In this document: positions 7,723 to 18,541 of the stretch, piece by piece
Layout: every line of letters starts with the position of its first letter
Numbering within the stretch: position 1 is the stretch's first letter
Source of the DNA: Comamonadaceae bacterium
GTDB lineage: Bacteria; Pseudomonadota; Gammaproteobacteria; Burkholderiales; Burkholderiaceae_C
NCBI GenBank assembly: GCA_947476285.1
Contig: CANJPU010000055.1
Span: forward strand, 1 to 36,699
Direction: 5' to 3'
Length of the DNA stretch: 36,699 nucleotides
Program-made: the position numbers and the translations under genes
The notes under the pieces: model-generated
Told to the model about the DNA's origin: nothing
Database searches by the model: none
Seen by the model: only the letters and a program-made list of their open reading frames with translations

Positions 7723-9201
7723 CTACAACAACACGATGTCGTATTGCTCCTGGCCCATCGCGCTTTCGCTTTGCAGCGAGATCGGTTTGCCAATGAAGTC
7801 GGACAGGCCCGCCAGGTGCTGGCTTTCTTCATCCAGAAACAGCTCGATCACCTTGGGCGAAGCCACCACCCGGTACTCGCGCGGATCGAACTGGCGCGCC
7901 TCGCGCAGGATCTCGCGCAGGATGTCATAGGCCACGCTGCGCGCGGTCTTGACGGTGCCTTTGCCCTGGCAGGCCTCGCAGGGTTCACACAGCATGTGCG
8001 CCAATGACTCGCGGGTGCGCTTGCGGGTCATCTCCAACAGACCGAGTTGCGAGAAGCCCCCGGCCGTGGTCTTGACCCGGTCACGGCCCAATTGCTTTCG
8101 AAACTCCGACATCACAGCCTCGCGGTGGTCCTCGCGGGACATATCAATGAAGTCCACGATGATGATGCCGCCAAGATTGCGCAGGCGAAGCTGTCGGGCG
8201 ATGGCCTGTGCAGCTTCCAGGTTGGTCTTGAAGATGGTGTCGTCAAAATTGCGAGCACCCACGAAGCCGCCGGTATTCACGTCCACCGTGGTCAAGGCTT
8301 CGGTCTGGTCAACGATGAGATAACCGCCGGACTTCAAATCAACCCGCCGGCCCAGCGCCCGGGCGATTTCATCGTCTATCGAGTACAGGTCGAAGATCGG
8401 CCGCTCACCCTTGTACAACTGCAGTCGCTCGGCAGCCGCGGGCATGAACTCGCGCCCGAAAGCATGCAGCATGTCGAACTGCTCGTGCGAGTCGATGCGT
8501 ATGGTCTGGGTGCCCTCGCTGACCAGATCGCGCAGCACGCGCTGCAGCAGGTTCAAATCTTGGTGCAGCAGCGATGTCGCTGGCAGGCGAGTGGCTGCAT
8601 CACGGATGCGCGCCCAGGTCTTGCGCAGGTAGGCGATATCGTCGCCCAGTTCGGCGTCGCTTGCGTCTTCACCATTGGTGCGCAAAATGAAGCCGCCGCC
8701 CTCCTTGCCCACCAGTGCCTGAAGCCGCGCGCGCAGGGCCTCGCGCTGCTCCAGCGGGATTTTCTGCGACACACCCAGGTGGTCGTCCTGCGGCAAAAAC
8801 ACCAGCATGCGCCCGGCGATGCTGATCTGTGTGGACAGGCGCGCGCCTTTCGTGCCTATGGGGTCTTTGATCACCTGCACCATCAGCGACTGGCCCTCGA
8901 ACACCTGCTTTTCGATGGGCACCTGTGGCTGGGTGTTGCGCACGAAACTGGGCGGCTCTCCATCTGGCTGGCGGTGCCATACATCGGCCACATGCAGAAA
9001 TGCCGCACGCTCCAGGCCGATGTCAATAAAGGCCGACTGCATGCCCGGCAACACCCGCGAGACCTTGCCCAGATAGACATTGCCCACCAGGCCACGCTCC
9101 AGGGTGCGTTCGACGTGCAGCTCTTGCACGGCGCCGTGTTCAACGACGGCTACGCGGGTTTCCTGGGGTGACCAGTTGATCAGGATGTCTTGCTGCATCA
9201 T
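7723..9201 (-). CDS. rng: Ribonuclease G
   Basis: RNase G is the RNase E/G-family endoribonuclease that matures the 16S rRNA 5' end and decays some mRNAs. The 492 residues match RNase G and lack the long RNase E tail. The order is an S1 domain (about 38-125, GNVYLGKVSRVLPGMQSAFIDIG), an RNase H-like/5'-sensor region, the catalytic DNase I-like segment (TTVDVNTGGFVG and IIIVDFIDM, holding the metal-binding Asp residues), and the Zn-link CEPCEACQGKG. Its ATGATG start overlaps the maf stop. It is the last gene of the yebC-to-rng series. Confidence 0.96.
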   Translation of the reverse strand: MMQQDILINWSPQETRVAVVEHGAVQELHVERTLERGLVGNVYLGKVSRVLPGMQSAFIDIGLERAAFLHVADVWHRQPDGEPPSFVRNTQPQVPIEKQVFEGQSLMVQVIKDPIGTKGARLSTQISIAGRMLVFLPQDDHLGVSQKIPLEQREALRARLQALVGKEGGGFILRTNGEDASDAELGDDIAYLRKTWARIRDAATRLPATSLLHQDLNLLQRVLRDLVSEGTQTIRIDSHEQFDMLHAFGREFMPAAAERLQLYKGERPIFDLYSIDDEIARALGRRVDLKSGGYLIVDQTEALTTVDVNTGGFVGARNFDDTIFKTNLEAAQAIARQLRLRNLGGIIIVDFIDMSREDHREAVMSEFRKQLGRDRVKTTAGGFSQLGLLEMTRKRTRESLAHMLCEPCEACQGKGTVKTARSVAYDILREILREARQFDPREYRVVASPKVIELFLDEESQHLAGLSDFIGKPISLQSESAMGQEQYDIVLL

Positions 9202-9848
9202 GGCTGCGTGGCGCTTGGCATAGTGTGACTGGACTCGACGCGAAAACCGACCTCGCGCAATAGCTGCGCGGTTTCAAACATCGGCAGACCCATGATGCCA
9301 GAGTAGCTGCCACTGATGTGCGAGATGAATGCCGCCGCCCTGCCCTGCACTGCATAGGCGCCGGCTTTGCCCATGGGCTCGCCGCTGGCAACATAGGACT
9401 TGATCTGCGCCGGCGTGAGGCAAGCGAATGTGACTCTGGATGTACTGAGCGCATGCAGCCTGCTGGCGCCGTGCTGCAGCGAGACTGCAGTCAGCACGCG
9501 ATGGTTGGCGCCTGAGAGCTCGCGCAGCATGCGCATGGCATCGCGCGCATCTGTTGGCTTGCCGTAGATGACCGAGCCCAGAGCCACCGTGGTGTCCGAG
9601 CACAACACCGGCGCAGGTGCCAGGCCGCGCCGTGCCAGCCGCGCCATGGCGGCATCGAGCTTCAGCGCAGTGACTCTGCGCACATAGCGAACTGGCGACT
9701 CACCCTGCAGCCAGGTTTCAATGGATTCAGTGTCCTCGCCGGCGTCGGGTAGCAGCAATTGGTGAGGCACACCCAGTTGATCCAGAAGCTGGCTGCGGCG
9801 CGGGCTCTGGGAGGCAAGGTAGATGAAGGCAGGGCGTTTGCTTGTCAT
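9198..9848 (-). CDS. Maf-family nucleotide pyrophosphatase
   Basis: Maf/YhdE-type enzymes hydrolyse non-canonical or pyrimidine nucleoside triphosphates to the monophosphate plus pyrophosphate, acting as house-cleaning enzymes and possibly slowing division. The 216 residues show the substrate-loop motif LASQSPRR (12-19), the catalytic CSDTTV stretch, YGKP, and [15 protein letters not shown] near the C-terminus. These fit the dTTP/UTP (YhdE) subgroup. It overlaps rlmH upstream (ATGA) and rng downstream. Family is certain and exact substrate preference is inferred. Confidence 0.92.
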   Translation of the reverse strand: MTSKRPAFIYLASQSPRRSQLLDQLGVPHQLLLPDAGEDTESIETWLQGESPVRYVRRVTALKLDAAMARLARRGLAPAPVLCSDTTVALGSVIYGKPTDARDAMRMLRELSGANHRVLTAVSLQHGASRLHALSTSRVTFACLTPAQIKSYVASGEPMGKAGAYAVQGRAAAFISHISGSYSGIMGLPMFETAQLLREVGFRVESSHTMPSATQP

Positions 9849-10312
9849 TCGCGGTGATAGGGATGTCCGGCGTTGATGGACCAGGCGCGGTAAAGCTGCT
9901 CGACCAGCAGCACTCGCACCATCGCATGGGGCAAGGTCAGGTCCGACAGCCGGATGCGCTCATGGGCGGCCTGCTTGAACTGCGGATCGAGGCCGTCGGG
10001 GCCGCCTATGACGAGCGCCACATCGCCACCCTGCAATTGCCAGCCCTTGAGCCGCTGGGCGAGTTGTTGGGTGCCAAGCGCGGTGCCGCGCTCATCAAGC
10101 GCCACCACATGCGTGCCTTTGGGAATAGCGGCCTCAACGCGCTGGCGCTCGGCGGCGTACAGGGATTCGAGCGTGCGCGAGCCGCGCGGCTCGGTCTTGA
10201 CAGCCTTTAGCTCGACCTTCAACTCGGGAGGAAAACGCTTGGCGTAGTCCTCCCATGCGCTTTTGGCCCAGTCGGGCACCCGCTGGCCCACCGCCACCAC
10301 AAGCAGCTTCAT
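9845..10312 (-). CDS. rlmH: 23S rRNA pseudouridine(1915) N3-methyltransferase RlmH
   Basis: RlmH is a SPOUT-class methyltransferase that methylates pseudouridine 1915 in helix 69 of 23S rRNA on the assembled 70S ribosome. The 155 residues match the family exactly. VIGGPDGL (101-108) forms the SAM-binding knot, [17 protein letters not shown] (128-144) is the family signature, and the C-terminus ends HPYHRE. It follows rsfS by about 74 bases, the only clear gap in this gene series, and its stop overlaps the maf ATG. Confidence 0.97.
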   Translation of the reverse strand: MKLLVVAVGQRVPDWAKSAWEDYAKRFPPELKVELKAVKTEPRGSRTLESLYAAERQRVEAAIPKGTHVVALDERGTALGTQQLAQRLKGWQLQGGDVALVIGGPDGLDPQFKQAAHERIRLSDLTLPHAMVRVLLVEQLYRAWSINAGHPYHRE

Positions 10313-10386
10313 CTTGAAAGCAGGAGACGCTTGGGGCGCACCGGGGCATGCATCGTGCGACAGCCTTGGCGGCGTCTAGACGGCAC

Positions 10387-11070
10387 TCAGCGGCGCGGCG
10401 CGCTCTTGCGCGCTGCGCCGGTCTTGCGGGGTGGCGACTTCTTCGCAGGGGCTTGCTTCGCAGGGGCTTGCTTCGCAGGGGCCTTCTTGGCCGGGGCTTG
10501 CGCACGCGGCGCGGGTGAAGCCGACGCAGCGCCAGGCTTGGCGCCTGTGGCGCGTTTGGCCGGCGCCTTCTTGGCTGCGGGCTTGGCTGCGGGCTTGGCT
10601 GCGGGCTTGGCTGCGGGCTTGGCTGCGGGCTTGGCACCCTTGCCGGGCGCAGGTTTGCGGGTGGCCGGTGCCTCCTCGGCCTGGGCTTGTGCTGGCTTGG
10701 GCGCGCCAAATTTCAGCCGCACCGGCTTGTCGCCCCAGATCTCTTCAAGGTGGTAGTACTGCCGAATCGACGGCTGCATGATGTGGGCCACCGCCGCGCC
10801 GCAGTCAACAATGATCCATTCGCCGTTGTCCTGGCCTTCGATGCGTGGCTTGGGAAAGCCCTCCTTGCGCACCGCATCGCGCACACTGGCGGCCAAGGCC
10901 TTGGTCTGTCGATTTGAGGTGCCCGAGGCAATCACGACTCGCTCGAACAAGGGCGAGAGATGCTCGGTGTTGAATACCTTGATGTCCTGCGCTTTCACAT
11001 CTTCCAGGCCATCGACAATGGCTCGCTGGAGTTTTTGCGTATCTTTTTTGGCTGCGGCGTCTTGGGTCAT
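10387..11070 (-). CDS. rsfS: Ribosomal silencing factor RsfS with long Ala/Lys/Pro tail
   Basis: RsfS binds ribosomal protein uL14 and blocks joining of the subunits in slow growth. The conserved core is residues 1-125 or so: VVIASGTSNRQTKALAASV, the WIIVDCG stretch, and HIMQPSIRQYYHLEEIWGD. RsfS usually ends shortly after this. Here about 100 more residues follow, made almost wholly of Ala, Lys, Pro and Arg with five PAAK-like units, like histone H1 or HU tails of betaproteobacteria. The start at 11070 overlaps the nadD stop as TGATG. The frame is open upstream to 11316 but only across nadD. The tail function is unknown. Confidence 0.93.
   Translation of the reverse strand: MTQDAAAKKDTQKLQRAIVDGLEDVKAQDIKVFNTEHLSPLFERVVIASGTSNRQTKALAASVRDAVRKEGFPKPRIEGQDNGEWIIVDCGAAVAHIMQPSIRQYYHLEEIWGDKPVRLKFGAPKPAQAQAEEAPATRKPAPGKGAKPAAKPAAKPAAKPAAKPAAKKAPAKRATGAKPGAASASPAPRAQAPAKKAPAKQAPAKQAPAKKSPPRKTGAARKSAPRR
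10438..10485. repeat. 15-bp tandem repeat, about 3 copies, in the rsfS tail
   Basis: CTTCGCAGGGGCTTG is repeated head to tail at 10441-10455 and 10456-10470, with a diverged third copy to about 10485. On the coding strand it encodes repeated KQAPA units. The copies are in frame (15 bases). Confidence 0.85.
10571..10630. repeat. 12-bp tandem repeat, 5 copies, in the rsfS tail
   Basis: TTGGCTGCGGGC is repeated five times without a mismatch and encodes KPAA/PAAK units in rsfS. Because the unit is a multiple of three, slippage would change tail length without a frameshift. Confidence 0.92.
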
Positions 11071-11708
11071 CAGAAAGGTTCGTAGAGGTGATGGATGGCA
11101 ATATAACTTGCAACGTCGGCTGGGACCAAATGGTCTATCCGACGGCTTTGGGCAATGCGTTCGCGAATTTCGGTGGCATTCTCGGACATGCTGGGCAGTT
11201 GCAGCAGATGGACGGTGGCCTGCTCGGGCAGATTCCACCCGCCCTGTGCGCCCGAATCGGCTGTGCCAGGCCGGGCTGCCACACAAGTGGTGACCATGCG
11301 AAGTATCTCCTGCCATTCGTGCCAGCGCCCAAGAGATTGGGCCTGATCCTGCCCCATCACCAGGAACAAGCTGGCATGTGGATACTGGGACTTTAGCTCA
11401 CGCAGAGTGTCAATGGTGTAGGTGGGCCCCGGCCGCCTCATTTCGCGCTCATCAATCACCGTGCGGGGCAGATCGCCAAAGGCGAGGCGCGCCATGGCCA
11501 GGCGATGCTCGGGCGCGGTGCTTGTCTGGGATTTGTGCCAGGACTGGCCGGTGGGGAAGACGCGCAATTCGTCCAGCATGAGTTCATTGAGCGCAGCTTG
11601 CGCCAGCGCCACATGGGCACGATGGGGTGGATCGAATGCCCCGCCAAACACGCCAAGCCGCGCAACCGATGATGATGGAGTGCGAATGACGGTGGAAGTA
11701 GGCCCCAT
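11070..11708 (-). CDS. nadD: Nicotinate-nucleotide adenylyltransferase NadD
   Basis: NadD makes deamido-NAD from nicotinate mononucleotide and ATP in NAD synthesis. It is a nucleotidyltransferase of the HIGH/T superfamily. GVFGGAFDPPHRAHV near the N-terminus is the nucleotide-binding motif. RRPGPTYTIDTL and the SENATEIRERI motif (standing for ISSTxIR) follow. The ATG at 11708 overlaps the hemF stop as TGATG, as at the next junction. An in-frame ATG at 11717 is the alternative start. It has 212 residues, a normal size. Confidence 0.95.
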   Translation of the reverse strand: MGPTSTVIRTPSSSVARLGVFGGAFDPPHRAHVALAQAALNELMLDELRVFPTGQSWHKSQTSTAPEHRLAMARLAFGDLPRTVIDEREMRRPGPTYTIDTLRELKSQYPHASLFLVMGQDQAQSLGRWHEWQEILRMVTTCVAARPGTADSGAQGGWNLPEQATVHLLQLPSMSENATEIRERIAQSRRIDHLVPADVASYIAIHHLYEPF

Positions 11709-12634
11709 CAGAGCCATTCTCTTCTCTGAAGGAAGTGCTCGTAGAGTTGCGCCTCGGGCGAACCGGGCGCGGTGCCGCGCTGGTAAGACCAGCTCACCAG
11801 AGGCGGCATGGACATCAGGATCGACTCGGACCGCCCACCCGATTGCAGGCCGAAATGCGTGCCGCGGTCCCAGACAAGGTTGAATTCCACATAGCGGCCA
11901 CGCCGGTAGAGCTGGAAATCGCGCTCACGTTCGCCATAGGCGCTGTCTTTGCGCCGCTGCAGCACCGGCAGATAGGCGCCTGTGAATGCATCGCCCACTG
12001 ATCTCATCAGGGCAAAGCCATTGTCAAAGCCGCCGTCTGAAAAATCGTCGTAGAAGATGCCGCCGACGCCGCGCTGCTCATTGCGGTGCTTCAGAAAGAA
12101 ATACTCATCGCACCAGGTTTTGAAGCGCGGGTATTTGTCCGCGCCAAAAGGCGCGAGCGCATCTCTGCAGGTCTGGTGGAAATGCACCGCATCTTCATCG
12201 AACCCATAGTAGGGCGTCAGATCCATGCCACCGCCAAACCAGGTCACCGGCTCGGCCGCGCCCTCAGGCTTGGCCGCCAGCATGCGCACGTTCATGTGAA
12301 CCGTGGGTGCGTAGGGGTTGCGCGGATGGAACACCAGCGACACGCCCAGCGCCTCAAAGGCGCAGCCGTTCAGTTCGGGCCGATGCTGCGTGGCCGAGGG
12401 TGGCAGGCGCGGCCCGCGCACATGCGAGAAACCACAGCCAGCGCGCTCGAACACCGCGCCGTTCTCCAGAATCATGGTCAACCCGTCACCCTGCAATGCC
12501 TCGCCCGGCGATTTCTTCCAGGCGTCCTGCACGAAAGGCTTGCCATCGACTTCGCCGAAAGCGCGGGTGATGTTCTGCTGCAGCCCCATGAGGTAGCTGC
12601 GCACCTGATCGACATGATTGCTTGCCGTGTTCAT
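11708..12634 (-). CDS. hemF: Oxygen-dependent coproporphyrinogen-III oxidase HemF
   Basis: HemF decarboxylates two propionates of coproporphyrinogen III to give protoporphyrinogen IX in aerobic haem synthesis. The 308 residues carry the signature stretches [43 protein letters not shown] and [18 protein letters not shown], in family order. The ATG at 12634 overlaps the purD stop as TGATG. A GTG one codon earlier is an alternative. Its presence implies an oxygen-using organism. Confidence 0.97.
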   Translation of the reverse strand: MNTASNHVDQVRSYLMGLQQNITRAFGEVDGKPFVQDAWKKSPGEALQGDGLTMILENGAVFERAGCGFSHVRGPRLPPSATQHRPELNGCAFEALGVSLVFHPRNPYAPTVHMNVRMLAAKPEGAAEPVTWFGGGMDLTPYYGFDEDAVHFHQTCRDALAPFGADKYPRFKTWCDEYFFLKHRNEQRGVGGIFYDDFSDGGFDNGFALMRSVGDAFTGAYLPVLQRRKDSAYGERERDFQLYRRGRYVEFNLVWDRGTHFGLQSGGRSESILMSMPPLVSWSYQRGTAPGSPEAQLYEHFLQRREWL

Positions 12635-13911
12635 CACTTGATGGCCCGAAAGCCGATGTCGAGCCGGTATTGGGCGCCATCGAAATGAATGTTCTGCGCG
12701 AGCTCATAGGCACGCTGCTGAGCCGCCTTGACACTGTCGCCCAGAGCGGTGACGCACAGCACCCGACCCCCGCTGGTGAGGATGGCTGCGTCTTTTTGCA
12801 CGGTGCCGGCATGAAACACCACTGCATCGTCGGCTGGCTTGGGCAGCCCGGTGATTGCGTCACCCTTGCGCGGGTTCAGTGGGTAGCCGCTGGCCGCCAT
12901 GACAATACCCAGCGCCGGTCGCCTGTCCCATTGAAGCTCAACATGGTCAAGCTGGCCACCGGTTGCAGCCATCAGCAGGTCGAACAAATCGGATTTGAGC
13001 CGCATCATGATGGGCTGGGTTTCGGGGTCGCCCATGCGGCAGTTGAATTCCAGGGTTTTGACCTTGCCAGCAGGATCGATCATCAGGCCTGCGTACAAGA
13101 AGCCGGTGTAGGGAATGCCGTCTTTTTCCATACCCCGAATGGTCGGCATGATGATCTCGCGCATGGCGCGGGCATGCACGTCGGGCGTCACCACCGGTGC
13201 TGGTGAATAGGCGCCCATGCCACCCGTATTGGGGCCTTGGTCGCCATCCTGCAGCCGCTTGTGGTCCTGCGAGGTGGCCAGGGCCGTCACATTCTTGCCG
13301 TCGCACAGCACGATGAAGCTGGCTTCTTCGCCCTGCAGAAACTCTTCGATCACCACCCGGGCGCCACCTTCGTTGTGAGCCACACCCAGAGAGTTGTCCA
13401 AGAGCATGAAGTCAATGGCCTCATGGGCCTGCGCGGCGTCCATGGCCACGACCACGCCCTTGCCAGCGGCTAGGCCATCGGCCTTGACCACGATGGGCGC
13501 ACCCTTGGCATCTACATAGGCGTGGGCAGCGGCCGCGTCGGTGAAGGTCTCGTACTCGGCGGTGGGAATGCCGTGCCGCTTCATGAAGGCCTTGGAAAAA
13601 GCCTTGGAGCTTTCAAGCTGCGCTGCTGCCCGCGTAGGGCCGAACACCCGCAAGCCGTGCGCGCGGAAGTCATCCACCAGACCAGCCGCAAGCGGCGCCT
13701 CGGGGCCGACCACGGTCAGGACAATCTTTTGCTCAATGGCCCACTGGCGCAGCGCCCTTATGTCGCTGATGGGAATGTTTTCCAGTTGGTCGTCCAGCGC
13801 GGTGCCGCCATTGCCCGGCGCAACATAAACCGACAGAAGCTTTGGGGACTGGGCCAGTTTCCAGGCCAATGCATGCTCGCGGCCACCGCCGCCAATGACT
13901 AAAACTCTCAA
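12634..13911 (-). CDS. purD: Phosphoribosylamine-glycine ligase PurD
   Basis: PurD (GAR synthetase) is an ATP-grasp enzyme that joins glycine to phosphoribosylamine in purine synthesis. It has 425 residues. It opens [19 protein letters not shown], has the ATP-grasp loop [13 protein letters not shown] in the middle, and the [13 protein letters not shown] metal/ATP motif. The start is a TTG at 13911 with GGAGG five bases upstream. A nearby ATG (13915) is in another frame. The TTG overlaps the stop of the small upstream ORF as TTGA. Confidence 0.97.
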   Translation of the reverse strand: MRVLVIGGGGREHALAWKLAQSPKLLSVYVAPGNGGTALDDQLENIPISDIRALRQWAIEQKIVLTVVGPEAPLAAGLVDDFRAHGLRVFGPTRAAAQLESSKAFSKAFMKRHGIPTAEYETFTDAAAAHAYVDAKGAPIVVKADGLAAGKGVVVAMDAAQAHEAIDFMLLDNSLGVAHNEGGARVVIEEFLQGEEASFIVLCDGKNVTALATSQDHKRLQDGDQGPNTGGMGAYSPAPVVTPDVHARAMREIIMPTIRGMEKDGIPYTGFLYAGLMIDPAGKVKTLEFNCRMGDPETQPIMMRLKSDLFDLLMAATGGQLDHVELQWDRRPALGIVMAASGYPLNPRKGDAITGLPKPADDAVVFHAGTVQKDAAILTSGGRVLCVTALGDSVKAAQQRAYELAQNIHFDGAQYRLDIGFRAIK

Positions 13912-14354
13912 TCATGCCTCCCAAGGCGCGTCTTTTTCTGCATAGGCGGTTTGAGGCTGCGAGCCAGCCGCCGGATCAATGTGGAGCGTTCGCGATCGGA
14001 TGCGAGCGCGGTGGCTTGTGTGGCCTGGTTTGGATCCTGGGCCTGGCCTTGTGCCTGCGACGAACGGCCTGAGCCCCCCGGACGCAACTTGTTCGGCCCG
14101 CCAATCGTGGTGCCTGCTTGCAGCCGCCGAACAGGGCCAGGGCTCACTCGGGCATCTAGCTGCCGGGTCAGCTTGACCCATCGCAGCATGCCCAGATGCT
14201 TGACGTGTTCGGTCACCATGGAGAGCCAACGGGTGGTGCCGAGCTGGTGTGACGCCTGGGCCAGCCCGACGGCAGGCCTGGCCGGGCCGTGTGTCAGTGT
14301 GGGGCCGCCACGGGGCACCGCGCGGGCGTGATCGAGTCCCTTGCTGCGCATCAT
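13908..14354 (-). CDS. Uncharacterised small basic protein between yebC and purD
   Basis: I recognise no family. The frame is 148 codons (147 from the second ATG at 14351). It is rich in Arg, Gly, Pro and Gln, with a possible helical part at about 45-70 ([23 protein letters not shown]), a low-complexity middle, and a basic end ([23 protein letters not shown]). No signal peptide or membrane segment shows. Its start overlaps the yebC stop (ATGATG) and its stop overlaps the purD start (TTGA), the same coupling used through this operon. That is the main argument that it is a real gene. A chance frame cannot be excluded. Confidence 0.5.
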   Translation of the reverse strand: MMRSKGLDHARAVPRGGPTLTHGPARPAVGLAQASHQLGTTRWLSMVTEHVKHLGMLRWVKLTRQLDARVSPGPVRRLQAGTTIGGPNKLRPGGSGRSSQAQGQAQDPNQATQATALASDRERSTLIRRLARSLKPPMQKKTRLGRHD

Positions 14355-15076
14355 GCCTCTATCGCGGCGTTGTGGAAGACATCCTGGACATCGTCCAGAT
14401 CTTCCAGAATATCAAGCAGCTTTTGCATGCGCGCTGCGTCTTCGCCAGCCAGATCAATGGTGTTTTCCGGACGCATGGTGACTTCGGCGACCTCGGGCTT
14501 GAGGCCGGCGGCTTCCAGTGCGTTCTTGACGGCTTCGAAATCAGACGGGTCGGTGATGACCTCGATCGCGCCGTCTTCGTCAGCGATCACATCCTGCGCG
14601 CCAGCATCGAGCGCGATCTCCATGACCTTGTCTTCACTGGTGCCGGGGGCCAGGATAAGCTGGCCGACCTTTTTGAACTGGAAGGACACGGAGCCTTCGG
14701 TGCCCATGTTGCCGCCGTGTTTGCTGAAGGCGTGGCGCACCTCGGCCACCGTGCGCACCTTGTTGTCGGTCATGGTGTCCACGATGATGGCCGCCCCGCC
14801 GATGCCGTAGCCTTCATAGCGAATCTCTTCGTATTGAACGCCTTCGAGATTGCCGGTGGCTTTGTCGATGTTGCGCTTGATGGTGTCGGCCGGCATGTTG
14901 GCGGCCTTGGCTTTTTCCACCGCCAGACGCAGCCGGGGGTTGGCGGACAGATCGCCCCCGCCCTGGCGAGCAGCAACCATGATTTCACGGATGACGCGCG
15001 TCCATACCTTGCCCCGCTTCTCGTCCTGCCGTCCTTTGCGGTGCTGAATATTCGCCCATTTACTGTGTCCGGCCAC
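14351..15076 (-). CDS. yebC: YebC/PmpR-family DNA-binding/translation factor
   Basis: YebC/TACO1-family proteins were annotated as transcription regulators, and recent work ties them to relief of ribosome stalling. The 241 residues begin [22 protein letters not shown], the family hallmark, then DIMVAAR-like [20 protein letters not shown], the DNV/TDNKVRT segment and the C-terminal DVQDVFHNA. The start is a GTG at 15076 with AAGGA upstream. It leads the minus-strand series toward purD and diverges from the ATPase gene at 15142. A second family member lies at 20735-21457. Confidence 0.95.
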   Translation of the reverse strand: MAGHSKWANIQHRKGRQDEKRGKVWTRVIREIMVAARQGGGDLSANPRLRLAVEKAKAANMPADTIKRNIDKATGNLEGVQYEEIRYEGYGIGGAAIIVDTMTDNKVRTVAEVRHAFSKHGGNMGTEGSVSFQFKKVGQLILAPGTSEDKVMEIALDAGAQDVIADEDGAIEVITDPSDFEAVKNALEAAGLKPEVAEVTMRPENTIDLAGEDAARMQKLLDILEDLDDVQDVFHNAAIEA

Positions 15077-15141
15077 TGGAAAGTCCTTATTTGCTCTTTG
15101 CGTTGATATATTGGCGCATTGTCCATTTTACTTTTGACGCC

Positions 15142-16659
<1,518 letters not shown>

Positions 16660-16678
16660 CACAAACAAGCCACATGCC

Positions 16679-17320
<642 letters not shown>

Positions 17321-17344
17321 TTCTCGGCTTCTATCTTTCTGCCT

Positions 17345-18541
17345 ATGTCATTGTTCTTGCCTTTGCGGCGCGCCGCTGCCGCCCTGGTCATGCTGGCCTG
17401 CGCCAGTGCGCAGGCCGCGCCCTACACCCCCACCAGCGATGAGCAAGTGGTCGAGCGCCTGCCCGCCAGCGCAAGCGACCCATCCGTGCGCCGCGTTGAT
17501 TCGCTGCGCAAACAGTTGGCCGCGCGGCCCACGGATGCCGCCTTGCGCCTTGAGATCGCGCAGCGCTACTTTGACTTGGCCATGGCCCAGGGTGACCCGC
17601 GCTATGTGGGCTACGCATCGGCCGCCATCGCGCCCCTGGCCGCGAGCGCCAGTAACAATGCGGGCTATTGGCTGCTGCACGGTTTGATTGCGCAATACAG
17701 CCATGATTTTTCCGGCGCACTCAAAAGCCTCAACAAGGCCAGCGAGCTTGACCCGCAGTCGGCCGACGCGGTCGCCTGGCGCAGCGCCATTCACATGGTG
17801 CAGGCCAACTACTCGGCGGCATTGTCTGAATGCACCCGCCTTGTGCCGCTAACCGAACCCTTGCAAGCGCAAGGGTGCACGGCCTATGTGCAAGCCAGCA
17901 CCGGGCAACTGGCGGCCGCTTACGACGCCCTGGGCCGTGCCCTCGCCAGCGCGCCAGATGCAGCGCCAGAACTGGCACTTTGGCTGCGCACCCGCCTGGC
18001 CGAAATGGCGATCCGCCTGCAGCGTGACAAAGAGGCCCAGGCTCACTTCAATGCGGCCTTGAAACTCGGCCTGACTGATCAGTTCTTGCTGGGCGCCTAT
18101 GCCGATTTTCTGCTGCAGCAAAAACGCCCAGCCGAAGTGATCACCCTGCTGGCCGATTGGGAACGATCTGACATCCTGCTGCTGCGCCTGGCGCTGGCTG
18201 GCCGCCTCGTTGGTAACCCCAAGGCCGCCGACTGGGCCAGCCAGTTGCGCGATCGCTTTGCCGCTGCGGCCCAGCGTGGCGACAGGCTGCATGAGCAGGA
18301 AGCCGCCCGCTTCGAGCTGGACATCGAGGGCAAGCCTGCCAAGGCCCTTGAGCTGGCCGTGCGCAACTACGGCACGCAAAAAGAAGCGCGTGACGCACAG
18401 GTACTGATGCGCGCCGCGCTGGCCGCCAAGCAGGCCAAAGCTGCGCAACCGGCGCTGGACTGGCTGCGCTCCAGTCGCTATGAAGACCCGGCACTCGCTG
18501 CCCTGGCTGATCAGCTGGTAGCCCTGGGAGCGACGCGGTGA
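17345..18541 (+). CDS. Exported TPR protein
   Basis: This protein of 398 residues has a signal peptide (RRAAAALVMLACASAQAA, cut near residue 25) and TPR-type helical repeats through most of its length (for example SGALKSLNKASELDPQSADA, LQRDKEAQAHFNAALKLGL, RPAEVITLLADWE). It therefore probably acts in the periplasm as a binding scaffold. Its stop overlaps the GTG start of the HupE-like gene (GTGA), so the two are likely made together. The partner and function are not known from sequence. Confidence 0.85.
   Translation: MSLFLPLRRAAAALVMLACASAQAAPYTPTSDEQVVERLPASASDPSVRRVDSLRKQLAARPTDAALRLEIAQRYFDLAMAQGDPRYVGYASAAIAPLAASASNNAGYWLLHGLIAQYSHDFSGALKSLNKASELDPQSADAVAWRSAIHMVQANYSAALSECTRLVPLTEPLQAQGCTAYVQASTGQLAAAYDALGRALASAPDAAPELALWLRTRLAEMAIRLQRDKEAQAHFNAALKLGLTDQFLLGAYADFLLQQKRPAEVITLLADWERSDILLLRLALAGRLVGNPKAADWASQLRDRFAAAAQRGDRLHEQEAARFELDIEGKPAKALELAVRNYGTQKEARDAQVLMRAALAAKQAKAAQPALDWLRSSRYEDPALAALADQLVALGATR

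Noticed and set aside
8047..9171. A 374-codon open frame on the plus strand
   Set aside because: It lies fully antisense to rng, whose motifs are unambiguous, and resembles no protein.
10331..10756. Ala/Gly-rich open frames over the rsfS tail on the plus strand
   Set aside because: They arise from the tandem repeats of the rsfS tail read backwards.
17865..17885. CCCTTGCAAGCGCAAGGG inverted repeat
   Set aside because: It lies inside the TPR gene and is explained by its codons. No regulatory context is present.
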